A stretch of 64,000 nucleotides of DNA from Corynebacterium lemuris (lineage in GTDB: Bacteria; Actinomycetota; Actinomycetes; Mycobacteriales; Mycobacteriaceae): NCBI RefSeq assembly GCF_024919295.1, contig NZ_JANWTC010000001.1, positions 496,001 through 560,000 on the forward strand, written 5' to 3'. This document shows positions 47,370-56,096 of the stretch, one piece after another. The position numbers were made by a program, and so were the translations under genes. The notes beneath the pieces are model-generated. The model made no database searches. It was not told where the DNA came from and saw nothing but the letters and a program-made list of their open reading frames with translations. Numbering within the stretch: the first letter of the stretch is position 1; each line of letters starts with the position of its first letter.

Positions 47370-48082
47370 GGCGTGGTCCCTTCGTAGGCGCTGCGGATGA
47401 GGTCCCCGGTGAAGTGCGTATCGACGTCCCCGGTCCCCACCACCGTGCCCCGGCTGAGGAGGGTGACCTGGTCGCAGTACTCCGGCACGGTGGCCAGGTC
47501 GTGGTGGACGAGCACGATCGTCGCGCCCTCCGCGCGCAGCTGGTGCAGGACCTCGACGATGGCCTGCTGGCTGAAGGCGTCCACCCCCTGGAAAGGCTCG
47601 TCCATGAAGTACAGGTCAGGCTCCTGGGCCAGCGTGCGGGCGAGGAAGACCCGCTGGCGCTGGCCGCCGGATAGCTGCCCGATCTGCCGGTCGGCCAGGT
47701 CGGTGATGCCGGTCTGGGCCATCGCCCCTGCGGCCTGTGCCCGTTGCTTCTTCCCGGGCCAACGCAGCCAGCCGAGTCGCCCGTAGGTGCCCATGAGCAC
47801 CACGTCGCGTACGGTGACGGGGAAATCCCAGTCCACGCTGGTGTGCTGGGGCATGTAGCCGACCCGGTGGCGCACCTTGTCGAGGGGGTGTCCGAAGAAT
47901 CGGGTGTGCCCGCCCCGGGTGGGCACCAGCCCGAGCATCGTCTTGATCAGGGTGGATTTTCCTGAACCATTGGGGCCGACCACCCCCATGACCACTCCCT
48001 GCGGGACTGTGAGGTTCACACCGCGCAGGACCGGCCGGGAACGGTAGGCGGCGGAGAGTTCCACGGCTTCGATGGCGGGCAT
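47366..48082 (-). CDS. mntB: Manganese ABC transporter ATPase (MntB-type)
   Basis: A 238-residue ATPase. Walker A GPNGSGKSTLIK, the Q-loop MPQHTSVDWDFPVTVRDVV (typical of metal importers), signature LSGGQRQRVFLART, Walker B LYFMDEPFQGVD, switch VLVHHDL. ATG 48082 overlaps the mntA stop (TGATG), showing coupling; a longer frame upstream lies inside mntA in another phase. It energises the MntCD channel. Confidence 0.92.
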   Translation of the reverse strand: MPAIEAVELSAAYRSRPVLRGVNLTVPQGVVMGVVGPNGSGKSTLIKTMLGLVPTRGGHTRFFGHPLDKVRHRVGYMPQHTSVDWDFPVTVRDVVLMGTYGRLGWLRWPGKKQRAQAAGAMAQTGITDLADRQIGQLSGGQRQRVFLARTLAQEPDLYFMDEPFQGVDAFSQQAIVEVLHQLRAEGATIVLVHHDLATVPEYCDQVTLLSRGTVVGTGDVDTHFTGDLIRSAYEGTTP

Positions 48083-49014
48083 CAGCGGACCAGCGCTTCC
48101 GCGACGACGGTGGCGTTGTGTTCGAAGACACCGAGGTGGGTGTCCACCGGGGCGGTGGGGCCCAGGGAATCGGCGAAGAGTTCCTCCGTGGACACGGTTA
48201 CGGTCCAACCACGGGCCTCGACCGCCTCCCGCAGCGAGGTGACGGCCTGCGGGTTGGCCTGGTTGTCCTGGAAGATCACCGGTACCTCGTGTTCCACGAT
48301 GTAGTCGGCCAGCTCCGACAGCTCGGTGGCCGACAGTGCGGCCTCGGTGGAGATGAAGTCCGTGGCGCGGACCTCCAGGTCGTAGGTGCGGCCGAAGTAG
48401 CCGAAGGCGTCGTGTCCGGTGACCAGGATGCGGGGTTCGGGGATCTCCGCCAGGAGGGCGGTGGTCCAGGCGTCGAGTTCACTGAACTCCGCGCGGTAGC
48501 CAGCGGCGTTGGCGAGGTAGTCCGCGGCGTGGTCGGGGGAGAGCTCGGCGAGCCGCTCGGCGATGTGGTCGATGACCTTTCCCCAGGCGGCGGGGCTGTT
48601 CCAGATGTGCGGGTCATGCAGGGGACGGCCCGCGTGGTCGGTCTCCGGCAGCGGAAGGAGCAGCTCCTCCGGCAGGAGGTCGCCGACCGCGAGCTGGCGT
48701 TCGCCGAGACTCTCCAGCTGATCGATCATCTGGGCCTCCAGGTGCAGCCCGTTCCACAGGACCAGATCCGCGGAACGCATGGTCTCGATGTCGCGGGTGG
48801 AGGGCTGGTAGGTGTGCGGGTCGCCGCCAGGGCCGACCATGGTGGTCACCTCCGCATCCGGAGCGATGGTGGCCACGGCGTCGGCCAGGTAGCCGGTGGT
48901 GGCGTAGACGGTCAAGGGGCCGTCGCCGGCCCCGGCGGTGGTTTCACTGACAGCACAGCCGCTGAGCAGCAGGAGGCCCAGGGGGAGTGGCAGAAGTCTC
49001 CGGACAAAGGACAT
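48082..49014 (-). CDS. mntA: Manganese-binding lipoprotein (MntA-type)
   Basis: A 310-residue cluster A-I solute-binding lipoprotein with lipobox LLSGC and lipidated Cys20. Metal ligands expected from the family appear as His in GGDPHTYQPSTRD and His in LHDPHIWNSP, with later acidic residues. No His-rich loop is present, which argues against zinc and for manganese or iron. ATG 49014 has AGGAG a few bases upstream. First gene of mntABCD; divergent mntR with an inverted repeat between them. Confidence 0.92.
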   Translation of the reverse strand: MSFVRRLLPLPLGLLLLSGCAVSETTAGAGDGPLTVYATTGYLADAVATIAPDAEVTTMVGPGGDPHTYQPSTRDIETMRSADLVLWNGLHLEAQMIDQLESLGERQLAVGDLLPEELLLPLPETDHAGRPLHDPHIWNSPAAWGKVIDHIAERLAELSPDHAADYLANAAGYRAEFSELDAWTTALLAEIPEPRILVTGHDAFGYFGRTYDLEVRATDFISTEAALSATELSELADYIVEHEVPVIFQDNQANPQAVTSLREAVEARGWTVTVSTEELFADSLGPTAPVDTHLGVFEHNATVVAEALVR

Positions 49015-49037
49015 GAATTATCTCCTGAAGATTAAAG

Positions 49038-49051
49038 TTCAATGACTTGAA
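49038..49051. promoter_or_regulatory. Inverted repeat between mntA and mntR, probable MntR operator
   Basis: TTCAA-TGAC-TTGAA, perfect 5-bp arms, in an extended AT-rich context (AAAGTTCAATGACTTGAAGA). It is 24 bases from the mntA start. Repression of mntA by Mn-MntR is known in C. diphtheriae; the site here is inferred. Confidence 0.6.
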
Positions 49052-49118
49052 GATACAGGGATAGTAGGTCTGAACAGTAGCGTCCGCAAGGCGCGGCCCC
49101 TGCGGTACCCTGGGGCGC

Positions 49119-49793
49119 ATGCACGTCAGTGAGCTGCCCGACCGGTCCCAGGATTATCTGAAGGCCATCTGGAACATCGCCGAATATTCCCGCGAACCCG
49201 CCCAGCTGGGGGAACTCGCGGCCCGTGTCGGGCAGAAGACGACCACCGCAGCAGAGGCCATCCGCCGCCTCTCAGCCAAGGGGCTGGTGGAGAGCGAGCC
49301 CTACCGCGGGGTCACTCTCACGGAGCAGGGGAATGAGCTGGCGGTGGCCATGGTCCGCAGGCACCGCCTCCTGGAGACCTTCCTCGTGCAGGTCCTCGGC
49401 TACACCTGGGACGAGGTACACGACGACGCGGAACTGCTCGAACACTCCGTCTCCGACCGGTTCATGGAGCGTATCGACGCCCACCTCGGCCACCCCGAGC
49501 GCGATCCCCACGGCGATCCCATCCCCGACGCCCGGGGTCGGGTCGGGGTGGTCGGCTGGGTCGGACTCGACACCGTGGGAGCGGGGGAGACCGTCACCGT
49601 GGAGCAGACCGAGGACCGGGACCCCCAGCTGCTGCGTTACCTCGCCGAGCATGGTCTCGTCCCGGGCACCAGGCTCACGGTCCTGGGTCCCCCGCTGGCG
49701 GGCATCGTGAAGGTGCGCGCCGGGGACGGCCGGGAGGTGATGCTCGCGGAGAGCTCGCTCGGGGCGATCCGGGTACGTCCGGACTCTGGCTAG
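49119..49793 (+). CDS. mntR: DtxR-family manganese regulator MntR
   Basis: A 224-residue metalloregulator. The N-terminal winged helix is SQDYLKAIWNIAEYSREPAQ then VGQKTTTAAEAIRRLSAKG. The metal-binding and dimerisation part has HRLLETFLVQVLGYTWDEVH and AELLEHSVSDRF with conserved Glu/His. A FeoA/SH3-like domain fills the C-terminus (about 140-220). The placement next to mntABCD argues for manganese and not for the iron regulator DtxR itself. ATG 49119. Confidence 0.9.
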   Translation: MHVSELPDRSQDYLKAIWNIAEYSREPAQLGELAARVGQKTTTAAEAIRRLSAKGLVESEPYRGVTLTEQGNELAVAMVRRHRLLETFLVQVLGYTWDEVHDDAELLEHSVSDRFMERIDAHLGHPERDPHGDPIPDARGRVGVVGWVGLDTVGAGETVTVEQTEDRDPQLLRYLAEHGLVPGTRLTVLGPPLAGIVKVRAGDGREVMLAESSLGAIRVRPDSG

Positions 49794-49803
49794 GCTGGGT
49801 TGT

Positions 49804-50253
49804 GTGAACCCTGTCTCCCCCAAGCTCATCACTGCCCGCTATCTGGGACGGCTGCCCTGGATCGTGGTCGCGCTCGTCGTCTTCGCTGTCCTGGGGGTGG
49901 TGTTCAGCGCCTGGTTCCACCTCGGCACCGCTGCCGCACTGGCTCTCCTGCTGTGGCAGATGTGGCTGATTCCGGCGCAGGTGAAGCTGCTGGGCTGGCA
50001 GGAGACGGAGGATGAACTCCTGATCACCAAGGGGCGGTTGTGGCACACGTTCACCGTCGTCCCCTACGGACGTATCCAGTACGTCGATGTCACCGCCGGC
50101 CCCTTCGAACGTTGGCTGGGGATGAAGACCCTGCAGCTTCACACGGCCTCCGCGACCTCGGACGCGGTCGTCCAGGGATTGCCGGCGGAGACCGCCGATG
50201 CTCTCCGTGGCCGTCTCGCCGCCCGGGCCCGGGAGAGGATGAGCGGGCTGTGA
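49804..50253 (+). CDS. Membrane PH-domain protein (YdbS-like)
   Basis: A 149-residue protein: two helices at about 20-65 (IVVALVVFAVLGVVFSAW), then a bacterial PH (bPH2) domain (LLITKGRLWHTFTVVPYGRI, KTLQLHTASATSDAVVQGL). Starts at GTG 49804. It overlaps the next PH-domain gene by four bases. This YdbS/YdbT arrangement is common in Gram-positives; in Bacillus it has been linked to antimicrobial resistance. The function here is unknown. Confidence 0.85.
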   Translation: MNPVSPKLITARYLGRLPWIVVALVVFAVLGVVFSAWFHLGTAAALALLLWQMWLIPAQVKLLGWQETEDELLITKGRLWHTFTVVPYGRIQYVDVTAGPFERWLGMKTLQLHTASATSDAVVQGLPAETADALRGRLAARARERMSGL

Positions 50254-51572
50254 ACGGCGAAGACTACCGCCGCGTCCACCCGCTGACCCCGCTGCTGCGC
50301 TTCTGGACGCTCATCCTCGCCCTCATCGCGGTGCTGATCGTCAACCTCGACATGGCCGCCATCGGGGCGACCATCGCCTGGTTGGGGAGCGGCAGCATCC
50401 TGCCCATCCTCCTGGGGATCGCCGTCTTCCTCGCGGCCTGCGGACTGGTCTGGCTGATCTCCCGCATCTGGTGGCGGGCGACCGGTTACCGGCTCACCGA
50501 CGAGGAGGTCTCCCTGAAACGCGGCGTGCTGAACACCCAGCTGCGCACCGCCCGCTACGACCGGATCCAGGCCGTCGACGTTGTGGAATCAGTCATCGCA
50601 CGCATCTTCCGTCTTGCCGCCGTCCGGGTGGAGACCGCCGGCGGCGGTGAGTCCGTCATCGAGATCGCCTACCTCCCCCGGGAGGTGGCCGAGCAGCTGC
50701 GGACGGAGGTCCTCGGGCGTTCCCGCGGGACCGCCCCAGCAGAGGAGGCAGCCCCGGAACCTGCCCGCCGGGTGGTGGTGCCGCAGATCCCCATCACCCG
50801 TTCCCTCGCGGGGGCGGCCCTGCAGGGCCTGTCCATCAGCGCGGTGCTGGTCATCCTCGGCCTGATGCTCACCCCTCTGACCTGGGCCGCGGCGGTGCCC
50901 ATCGCCATCGGTATCGTGCCGGTGATCTGGAACCAGATCGACAGCAGCTGGCAGTTCACCGCCCATCTGGCCGATGACACTCTCCATCTCTCCTACGGAC
51001 TGGCGGACCGGCGCAGGCAGTCGATCCCGCTGCGCCGAATCCACGGGGTGAAGGCCCACCAGCCGATCCTGTGGCGGATCCCCGGCTGGTGGTACGTCCA
51101 GGTCTCCGTCGCCGGCTACGGCGCGGAGGGCAGGAAAGGCACCGGCACCACCCGGGTGCTGCCCGTCGGTTCCCGCGAGCAGGCGATGCAGCTGCTGGAG
51201 TTGGTCGGCCCGCTCGACGCGGTCACCATCGAGGCCGCCGCCCGCCCGGAGGGGGCGACCACCCCGACCTTCACCTCCCCGCCGGCGGCGAAGTGGGTCT
51301 CCCCGGTGGACCTGCACCAGCAGGCGGTGACCCTGCTTGATGACGCCGTCGTGGTCCACCGCGGCCGCCTCGCCCGCCGGGTCAAGATCATCCACCCCGC
51401 ACACATCCAGGAGATCTCCCTGACGCGCGGCCCCCTGCAGCAGCTCTTCGGCCTGTGCACCGTGCGTTTCGATCTCGTGCCCGGCCCGGTGACGATGGCC
51501 GGGGAGGATCTCAGCCCCGGGAATGGACGGGCACTCCTCGACGCCCTGCGCGGGCGGGAACTCCGGCTCTAG
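50250..51572 (+). CDS. Membrane PH-domain protein (YdbT-like)
   Basis: A 440-residue protein with repeated bPH2 domains and paired helices: LLRFWTLILALIAVLIVNLD near the start, then VSLKRGVLNTQLRTARYDRI, HLSYGLADRRRQSIPLRRIH and VVHRGRLARRVKIIHPAHIQ, each a PH-like core. GTG 50250 overlaps the stop of the YdbS-like gene, so both are translated together. It converges with the YdjM-like gene with one base between the stops. Confidence 0.85.
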   Translation: MNGEDYRRVHPLTPLLRFWTLILALIAVLIVNLDMAAIGATIAWLGSGSILPILLGIAVFLAACGLVWLISRIWWRATGYRLTDEEVSLKRGVLNTQLRTARYDRIQAVDVVESVIARIFRLAAVRVETAGGGESVIEIAYLPREVAEQLRTEVLGRSRGTAPAEEAAPEPARRVVVPQIPITRSLAGAALQGLSISAVLVILGLMLTPLTWAAAVPIAIGIVPVIWNQIDSSWQFTAHLADDTLHLSYGLADRRRQSIPLRRIHGVKAHQPILWRIPGWWYVQVSVAGYGAEGRKGTGTTRVLPVGSREQAMQLLELVGPLDAVTIEAAARPEGATTPTFTSPPAAKWVSPVDLHQQAVTLLDDAVVVHRGRLARRVKIIHPAHIQEISLTRGPLQQLFGLCTVRFDLVPGPVTMAGEDLSPGNGRALLDALRGRELRL

Positions 51573-51573
51573 C

Positions 51574-52350
51574 TCACAGACCCAGGGCGGTGATCAGCGG
51601 CGGGGAGGCGACGAGCCCGATCTGGATGACGACGAGCACCGAGAAGATGCTGAGCAGGGCTTTATCGCCCGGACCCGAGGCCTTGATGCTGAGGAAACCG
51701 GGCAGCCGCAGCTTCCACCAGCGCCGCCCGCGCAGGGGCAGCACGGGGGCGAAGGCCGGGATGCCGGCCTTGGTGGCCATGTCACCCAGCAGGTGGGTGG
51801 CCACACCGACCGTCACCGCCGAGCCCATCACCAGCCCCAGGGAGGCGGCGGGGATGAAGGCCCACGCCCCGTAGGCCAGCGCTGCCGCAGCGCCGGTGAC
51901 CACGATCCAGTCATGCTTCTTCGACCACTCCGGCAACAGGCCACGGATGGCCAGACTGAGCAGGAAGAACAGCAGCCCGATGACCGCGGTTTTCTCGTAG
52001 GCACCGATCAGCGCCGTGGCCCCCGCTCCGGCCGCCAGAGCGAACCACACCGTATGCGTCAGGGTGCGGTGGCCGTTGTTGCAGCGTGGATCCCTGCGCC
52101 CGCGGGTCAGGTTGACCACACCTTGCGAGAAATTCTCCACCCCGCGCGAGATGACCTGTGACAGGGGGCCGAAGGAGCGGGCGACCGTTGCCTGCGGGGA
52201 GTCCAGATCCGGAAGCAGGGCAGCTCCGGCGGCCAGCCCCGCATAGACGAAGGTCTCCTGCACGGTGGTGACCCCACCCCACTCGGCGGGCAGCATCTGT
52301 GCGACTGCCAGTCCCACGGCAGCACCGCTCATCGCGTGGGTCGGTCCCAT
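51574..52350 (-). CDS. YdjM-family membrane-bound metal-dependent hydrolase
   Basis: A 258-residue protein with an N-terminal GPTHAMSGAAVGLAVAQ and LLPDLDSPQATVARSFG, the metal-binding His/Asp motifs of the YdjM (LexA-controlled inner membrane hydrolase) family. NGHRTLTHTVWFAL follows, and about six helices in all. ATG 52350 is preferred; GTG 52356 is an alternative. An SOS box lies 60 bases upstream (52410-52425). The E. coli ydjM gene is likewise LexA-controlled, which makes the site convincing. The substrate is unknown. Confidence 0.88.
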   Translation of the reverse strand: MGPTHAMSGAAVGLAVAQMLPAEWGGVTTVQETFVYAGLAAGAALLPDLDSPQATVARSFGPLSQVISRGVENFSQGVVNLTRGRRDPRCNNGHRTLTHTVWFALAAGAGATALIGAYEKTAVIGLLFFLLSLAIRGLLPEWSKKHDWIVVTGAAAALAYGAWAFIPAASLGLVMGSAVTVGVATHLLGDMATKAGIPAFAPVLPLRGRRWWKLRLPGFLSIKASGPGDKALLSIFSVLVVIQIGLVASPPLITALGL

Positions 52351-52409
52351 CACCACTGTCCATCACTCCCTCAATGTCCGTATGTCGACATCGACAATAC
52401 GACACAGGT

Positions 52410-52425
52410 TCGAACGACTGTTCGC
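52410..52425. promoter_or_regulatory. SOS box (LexA operator) upstream of the YdjM-like gene
   Basis: TCGAAC-GACT-GTTCGC agrees with the actinobacterial LexA consensus TCGAAC-N4-GTTCGA at all but the last base. It lies between the cupin stop and the YdjM-like start, 60 bases upstream of the latter, so the YdjM-like gene is the only one it can serve directly. Confidence 0.75.
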
Positions 52426-52434
52426 GGGGTGAGT

Positions 52435-52746
52435 TTAGGGGCGGGTGGTACCGGGGGAACGGTCCTGCACCTTGAAGTTGAAGCGGATGTCCTTGGGCAT
52501 GACGTGGATTGCGGTGAAGTCCGGGAGACCGACGACCTGGTGCACCTCATCTGCGGGGATGATGAAGGTGTCCCCGGCGTGCAGTTCATGGGACACCTCC
52601 CCGAAGGTGATGGTGCAGGCGCCCTTGAGGATGACCAGTGCAGATTCGTGTGAGGCTGTGTGTGGTGGGAATCCGGCGCCGTCGGCGCCTTCCATCCGCT
52701 TGGTGCTGAGGACGGTGCCGTCCCTGAGTGAAGTGGTCTTCCTCAT
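52435..52746 (-). CDS. Cupin-domain protein
   Basis: A 103-residue single-domain cupin. The barrel motifs are visible as PPHTASHESALVILKGACTI (motif 1, with two His and one Glu) and HAGDTFIIPADEVHQV (motif 2), which should bind one metal ion. No other domain. ATG 52746 is preceded by GAGGAGC eight bases upstream; TTG 52749 is possible. Function unknown; such small cupins may be dioxygenases, isomerases or sensors. Confidence 0.82.
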   Translation of the reverse strand: MRKTTSLRDGTVLSTKRMEGADGAGFPPHTASHESALVILKGACTITFGEVSHELHAGDTFIIPADEVHQVVGLPDFTAIHVMPKDIRFNFKVQDRSPGTTRP

Positions 52747-52822
52747 CAACTGCTCCTCTGTTGACCGCTGTCCGGTCACTTCAACTGTACCGGGGGATCC
52801 AGCCGGTATTTCTCAGCCGTTT

Positions 52823-53293
52823 TTATACTCCGCCCGGAAACCCCAGCTGACGCCATGCCTCGTAGGTGGCCACGGCCGCCGAGTTGGAGAGGTTCATTGA
52901 GCGGCGCCCCGGGATCATGGGGATGCGCACCTCGTGCTCGATGCGCGGGTGTGCCAGATGCTCCTCGGGGATACCGGTCGGTTCGGTGCCGAAGAGCAGC
53001 GCGTCACCCTCCCGCCAGGCCACCTGCGTGTGCCAGATGGGGGCGCGGGTGGTGAAGGCGAAGATGCGGGAGCCCCGGAGCGTCGAGAAGCAGGCATCAA
53101 GGTCCGGATGGACGGTGACGTCGGCGAGATCGTGGTAGTCCAGCCCCGCGCGGCGCAGATGCTTCTCGCTGAGGTCGAAACCCAGGGGCTCCACGAGGTG
53201 GAGATGTGCGCCGGTACCGGCACACATGCGGATGGCGTTGCCCGTGTTCGGCGGGATCACCGGATTATCGAAGATGACGTGCAGTCTGGACAT
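52823..53293 (-). CDS. trmL: tRNA (cytidine(34)-2'-O)-methyltransferase TrmL
   Basis: A 156-residue SPOUT methyltransferase that 2'-O-methylates the wobble base of certain leucine tRNAs. Motifs: [33 protein letters not shown], and the SAM-binding knot [20 protein letters not shown] at the end. ATG 53293 is used. It is divergent from folD, with 24 bases between the two starts. Confidence 0.93.
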   Translation of the reverse strand: MSRLHVIFDNPVIPPNTGNAIRMCAGTGAHLHLVEPLGFDLSEKHLRRAGLDYHDLADVTVHPDLDACFSTLRGSRIFAFTTRAPIWHTQVAWREGDALLFGTEPTGIPEEHLAHPRIEHEVRIPMIPGRRSMNLSNSAAVATYEAWRQLGFPGGV

Positions 53294-53317
53294 TCCCAAG
53301 AGTCTAGGATGAGGGGT

Positions 53318-54172
53318 GTGACTGCGATCAAACTTGACGGACAGCTCTACCGAGACGAGATCTTCGAGGACCTGGCGGAGCGGACCGCCGCCCTCCGCGA
53401 GAAGGGCATCGTGCCCGGCCTCGCCACCGTGCTGGTGGGTGATGACCCGGCCTCCCACTCCTACGTGAAGATGAAACACCGCGACTGCGAGCAGATCGGC
53501 GTCAACTCCATCCGGAAGGACCTGCCGGCCGACATCTCCCAGGAGGAGCTGCTGGCCGTCATCGAGGAGCTGAACAACGACCCGGCCTGCACCGGCTACA
53601 TCGTCCAGCTCCCGCTGCCGAAACACCTCGACGAGAACGCCGTGCTTGCCGCGATCGACCCGGAGAAGGACGCCGATGGCCTGCACCCGGTCAACCTGGG
53701 CAAGCTCGTGCTCAACGATCCTGCCCCGCTGCCGTGCACCCCGAACGGCGCGATCCACCTGCTCCGCCGCTTCGGTGTGGAGCTCAACGGCGCGAAGGTC
53801 GTCGTCATCGGCCGTGGCGTGACCGTCGGCCGCCCGATCGGCCTCATGCTCACCCGCCGTTCCGAGAACTCCACCGTCACCCTCTGCCATACGGGCACGA
53901 AGGACCTGGCCGCCGAGACCCGTGCCGCCGACGTCATCGTCGCCGCCGCGGGTGTTCCCCACATGCTCACCGCCGACATGATCAAGCCCGGCGCCGCGGT
54001 GCTCGATGTGGGCGTCTCGCGTCTTGACGGCAAGCTGGCCGGCGACGTCCACCCCGATGTCTGGGAGGTTGCGGGCCATGTCTCCCCGAACCCGGGTGGC
54101 GTCGGTCCGCTGACCCGCGCCTTCCTGGTGCGCAACGTCGTCGAGAGGGCGGAACTGCTCGCAGGTGAGTAA
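53318..54172 (+). CDS. folD: Methylenetetrahydrofolate dehydrogenase/cyclohydrolase
   Basis: A 284-residue bifunctional enzyme interconverting 5,10-methylene-, methenyl- and 10-formyl-THF. Family signatures: [20 protein letters not shown] with the catalytic Lys, [13 protein letters not shown], and the NADP-binding [20 protein letters not shown]. The C-terminal [14 protein letters not shown] is also standard. GTG 53318 gives the usual length. Its end overlaps the start of the DUF3017 gene by eight bases. Confidence 0.96.
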   Translation: MTAIKLDGQLYRDEIFEDLAERTAALREKGIVPGLATVLVGDDPASHSYVKMKHRDCEQIGVNSIRKDLPADISQEELLAVIEELNNDPACTGYIVQLPLPKHLDENAVLAAIDPEKDADGLHPVNLGKLVLNDPAPLPCTPNGAIHLLRRFGVELNGAKVVVIGRGVTVGRPIGLMLTRRSENSTVTLCHTGTKDLAAETRAADVIVAAAGVPHMLTADMIKPGAAVLDVGVSRLDGKLAGDVHPDVWEVAGHVSPNPGGVGPLTRAFLVRNVVERAELLAGE

Positions 54173-54485
54173 TCCGCTGGACAACCCCCACGACCTGGAG
54201 GAACCGCCTTCCCGCCTGCCCCGCTGGGCGCAGTGGACGGGCATGGCGGTTTTCCTGCTCGGTGGGGTGGTGGCCAGTGGTTTCGCCGTCACCGAGCACT
54301 GGCGGCGGGCGACCTTCATGCTGGGGGCGTCCCTGTTGTGGCTGGCCGTGGTCCGGCTGACCTGTGATTCGCGCATCGTGGGGGTGTTCGCGGTCCGGTC
54401 GAAGCGTTTCGACGCCCTGTTCTGCCTGATCATCGGCGGGCTCATGGCCTTCCTCTCCGCCTCTGTCGACGCCCTCGGATCATGA
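54165..54485 (+). CDS. DUF3017 family membrane protein
   Basis: A 106-residue protein with three helices ([51 protein letters not shown]). DUF3017 genes commonly follow folD in actinobacteria, as here. GTG 54165 overlaps the folD stop. Function unknown. Confidence 0.85.
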   Translation: MSNPLDNPHDLEEPPSRLPRWAQWTGMAVFLLGGVVASGFAVTEHWRRATFMLGASLLWLAVVRLTCDSRIVGVFAVRSKRFDALFCLIIGGLMAFLSASVDALGS

Positions 54486-54817
54486 GGCACCTCCCCGCGG
54501 TGGTGCTCGGGGCCGGCCTGCTGCTCACCGGGGTGGCCGCCGTCTTCCCGGAGGATTCCGGCTGGCTCTTCTTCGGGGGCATCACCGTGACGGTCATCGG
54601 GCTGGTGGCGGTGCTGCTCCTGCGGGCGCGCCGGGATGTCGGGGCCCCGGAGCCCGGGATGGGGGATGTGGCGCTGGCCGTGCTCGCAGTGGCGGGGATG
54701 GTCTTCACGGTAACCGGTGCGGATGAACCCGTCATCTTCTTCCCGCCGCCCTTCCTGCTGACCTGGTTCGGGGGCGGATGGCTGCTCTACCGGCTGAGCC
54801 TCCTGGCCCGGCGGTAG
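54482..54817 (+). CDS. Small membrane protein after DUF3017
   Basis: A 111-residue protein with about four helices (VVLGAGLLLTGVAAVFP, LFFGGITVTVIGLVAVLLLR, ALAVLAVAGMVFTVTG, FPPPFLLTWFGGGWLLYR). It overlaps the DUF3017 gene by four bases (ATGA), so it belongs to the folD operon. Unknown function. Confidence 0.8.
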   Translation: MRHLPAVVLGAGLLLTGVAAVFPEDSGWLFFGGITVTVIGLVAVLLLRARRDVGAPEPGMGDVALAVLAVAGMVFTVTGADEPVIFFPPPFLLTWFGGGWLLYRLSLLARR

Positions 54818-54827
54818 AGACGCCGAA

Positions 54828-54858
54828 CGCGGCACAGGACCTGTCATCCCGTGCCGCG
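54828..54858. terminator. Inverted repeat between convergent genes
   Basis: CGCGGCAC (54828-54835) and GTGCCGCG (54851-54858) around a 15-base loop. It lies between the folD operon and the convergent PorH-like gene. No T-run on either strand. Confidence 0.55.
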
Positions 54859-54881
54859 CTGGGTTCTGGAGGTGGTGACTC

Positions 54882-55160
54882 CTAGAGGTTGATGCCCAGG
54901 CCGAGGTCGAGGCCCAGGCCACCGCCACCGTTGGTGTCGTCGGTGTCGTTGCTGGAGGTGGCCAGGGAGGCGTTGGCGTCAGCAGCGACCTGGGAGGAGG
55001 GGCCCTGGACCTCAGTGTTGGCCTCGGCGCCGGCGCCGGCCTCACCGGTGGGGTTGAAGCCCTGGGTGAAGAAGTCCGCAGCGGTCTGCAGGGCGATGTT
55101 GAAGTTCTGGCCGAGGGCGCCGAAGTCGACGAATGCGTTCTGGTAGAGGTCGATGTCCAT
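54882..55160 (-). CDS. Small acidic PorH-like protein
   Basis: A 92-residue protein without a signal peptide. The N-terminal half is amphipathic (LYQNAFVDFGALGQNFNIAL, then ADFFTQGF), the rest very acidic, Gly/Asn/Ala-rich (DDTNGGGGLGLDLGLGINL). This composition and size recall the small mycomembrane porins PorH/PorA of corynebacteria, which also lack signal peptides and are O-mycoloylated on serine. Similarity is by character, not by a clear motif. ATG 55160 has AAGGAG about eight bases upstream. Confidence 0.6.
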   Translation of the reverse strand: MDIDLYQNAFVDFGALGQNFNIALQTAADFFTQGFNPTGEAGAGAEANTEVQGPSSQVAADANASLATSSNDTDDTNGGGGLGLDLGLGINL

Positions 55161-55672
55161 GTGAAATCTCCTTAGCGTGCACCAGCGGTCAGCTGGTGAA
55201 GTCTGTTGTCTGGCGACACCCGCTCGGGGTGGCGTGGTCTCCATGATGGCCATGATCCCGGGATGACGCCACGGGGTTCCGCCCGTGGGTGCGGGTTGGG
55301 GAACCGCAGGTGGTTGTACTTTTCCTGATAATCTGCTGAATCTTTCCGGGCCTCGACCGCTGTCACCTGCGAGGACGTCTGGCGCTTCCGTCGGCGGGGG
55401 TGAGGGCGACGTAACGAGGTGTGCACCGGAGCCGATGAAAGGCTTTTCCGGCCGGAAGATTTTTCTCAATTACCCCTTTTCGGGGTTGGATTATCAGCTG
55501 TTTGTGTCTGGCTGGACCGGGGCTGGGTCACCGTCGGATCACGGGCGGGGGTGCTTTCCGGGGAAAGTTAACTCCTCCCGGTGCCCGCTGCGGGCCGTGC
55601 GGGCGCCGCCCAGACGTGCCGGTGGATTGCCGGGCAGCGGGGGGTCGGCGGGGGTGGGGTGCAAAATTTAAC

Positions 55673-55691
55673 TAAGGTAAGCCTGGCCTTG
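55673..55691 (+). promoter_or_regulatory. DtxR (iron-box) site candidate
   Basis: TAAGGTAAGCCTGGCCTTG agrees with the DtxR consensus TTAGGTTAGCCTAACCTAA at 13 of 19 positions, including the central AGCCT. It lies 72 bases upstream of the small ORF at 55764, the only plausible gene it could control to the right. Iron-repressed expression is inferred. Confidence 0.55.
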
Positions 55692-55763
55692 TTGGAAGGG
55701 GTTGGGTAGGTTGAAACGCAGTCCGCTCAGAACCGACCCCCCACAGGAACGAGGAGAAGACAG

Positions 55764-55916
55764 ATGGCAACATGCGACACCTCAGAAGGGGCCCTGGCGG
55801 ACGGTTCGCCGCGGACTCACGCCTACTCCGCCCTGGAACCCGGCGGGGCAGAGCTGGCTATTCAGTTCTGGTCCGGGGATCCGGCAGGGGAGGGGGTGGA
55901 ATTCTCCACTCCGTGA
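55764..55916 (+). CDS. 50-residue ORF behind an iron-box-like site
   Basis: An ORF from ATG 55764 with a strong ribosome site (GAGGAG, seven bases upstream). The peptide (THAYSALEPGGAELAIQFWS within it) is soluble with no signal peptide. In the next frame, protein-like sequence (EDALDAAQWPGQVRAATPLC and on) continues from 55915 to about 56090, so this may be the front of a frameshifted gene of up to about 110 residues. No family recognised. Confidence 0.4.
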   Translation: MATCDTSEGALADGSPRTHAYSALEPGGAELAIQFWSGDPAGEGVEFSTP

Positions 55917-56033
55917 AGATGCTCTTGATGCCGCCCAGTGGCCAGGTCAGGTCCGGGCAGCGACCCCGCTGTGCATGAGAACCGGTCATCTTGACGGCAC
56001 GTCCAATGGGATGGGCGCCGCCGTCACGGGAAC

Positions 56034-56057
56034 TTCAGCCCTCGCTCCAGGGCTGAA
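56034..56057. repeat. Hairpin downstream of the small ORF
   Basis: TTCAGCCCT-CGCTCC-AGGGCTGAA, perfect 9-bp arms. It lacks a T-run and lies within the possible second half of the frameshifted ORF. Confidence 0.5.
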
Positions 56058-56096
56058 CCCCGGATACGCAGCAGGGGGACAATGGGAAACAGGTCA

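Noticed and set aside
55285..55671. 128-codon plus-strand frame between the PorH-like gene and the iron box
   Set aside because: No ribosome site, Arg/Gly/Pro-rich translation without structure, and it overlaps the promoter region of the PorH-like gene.
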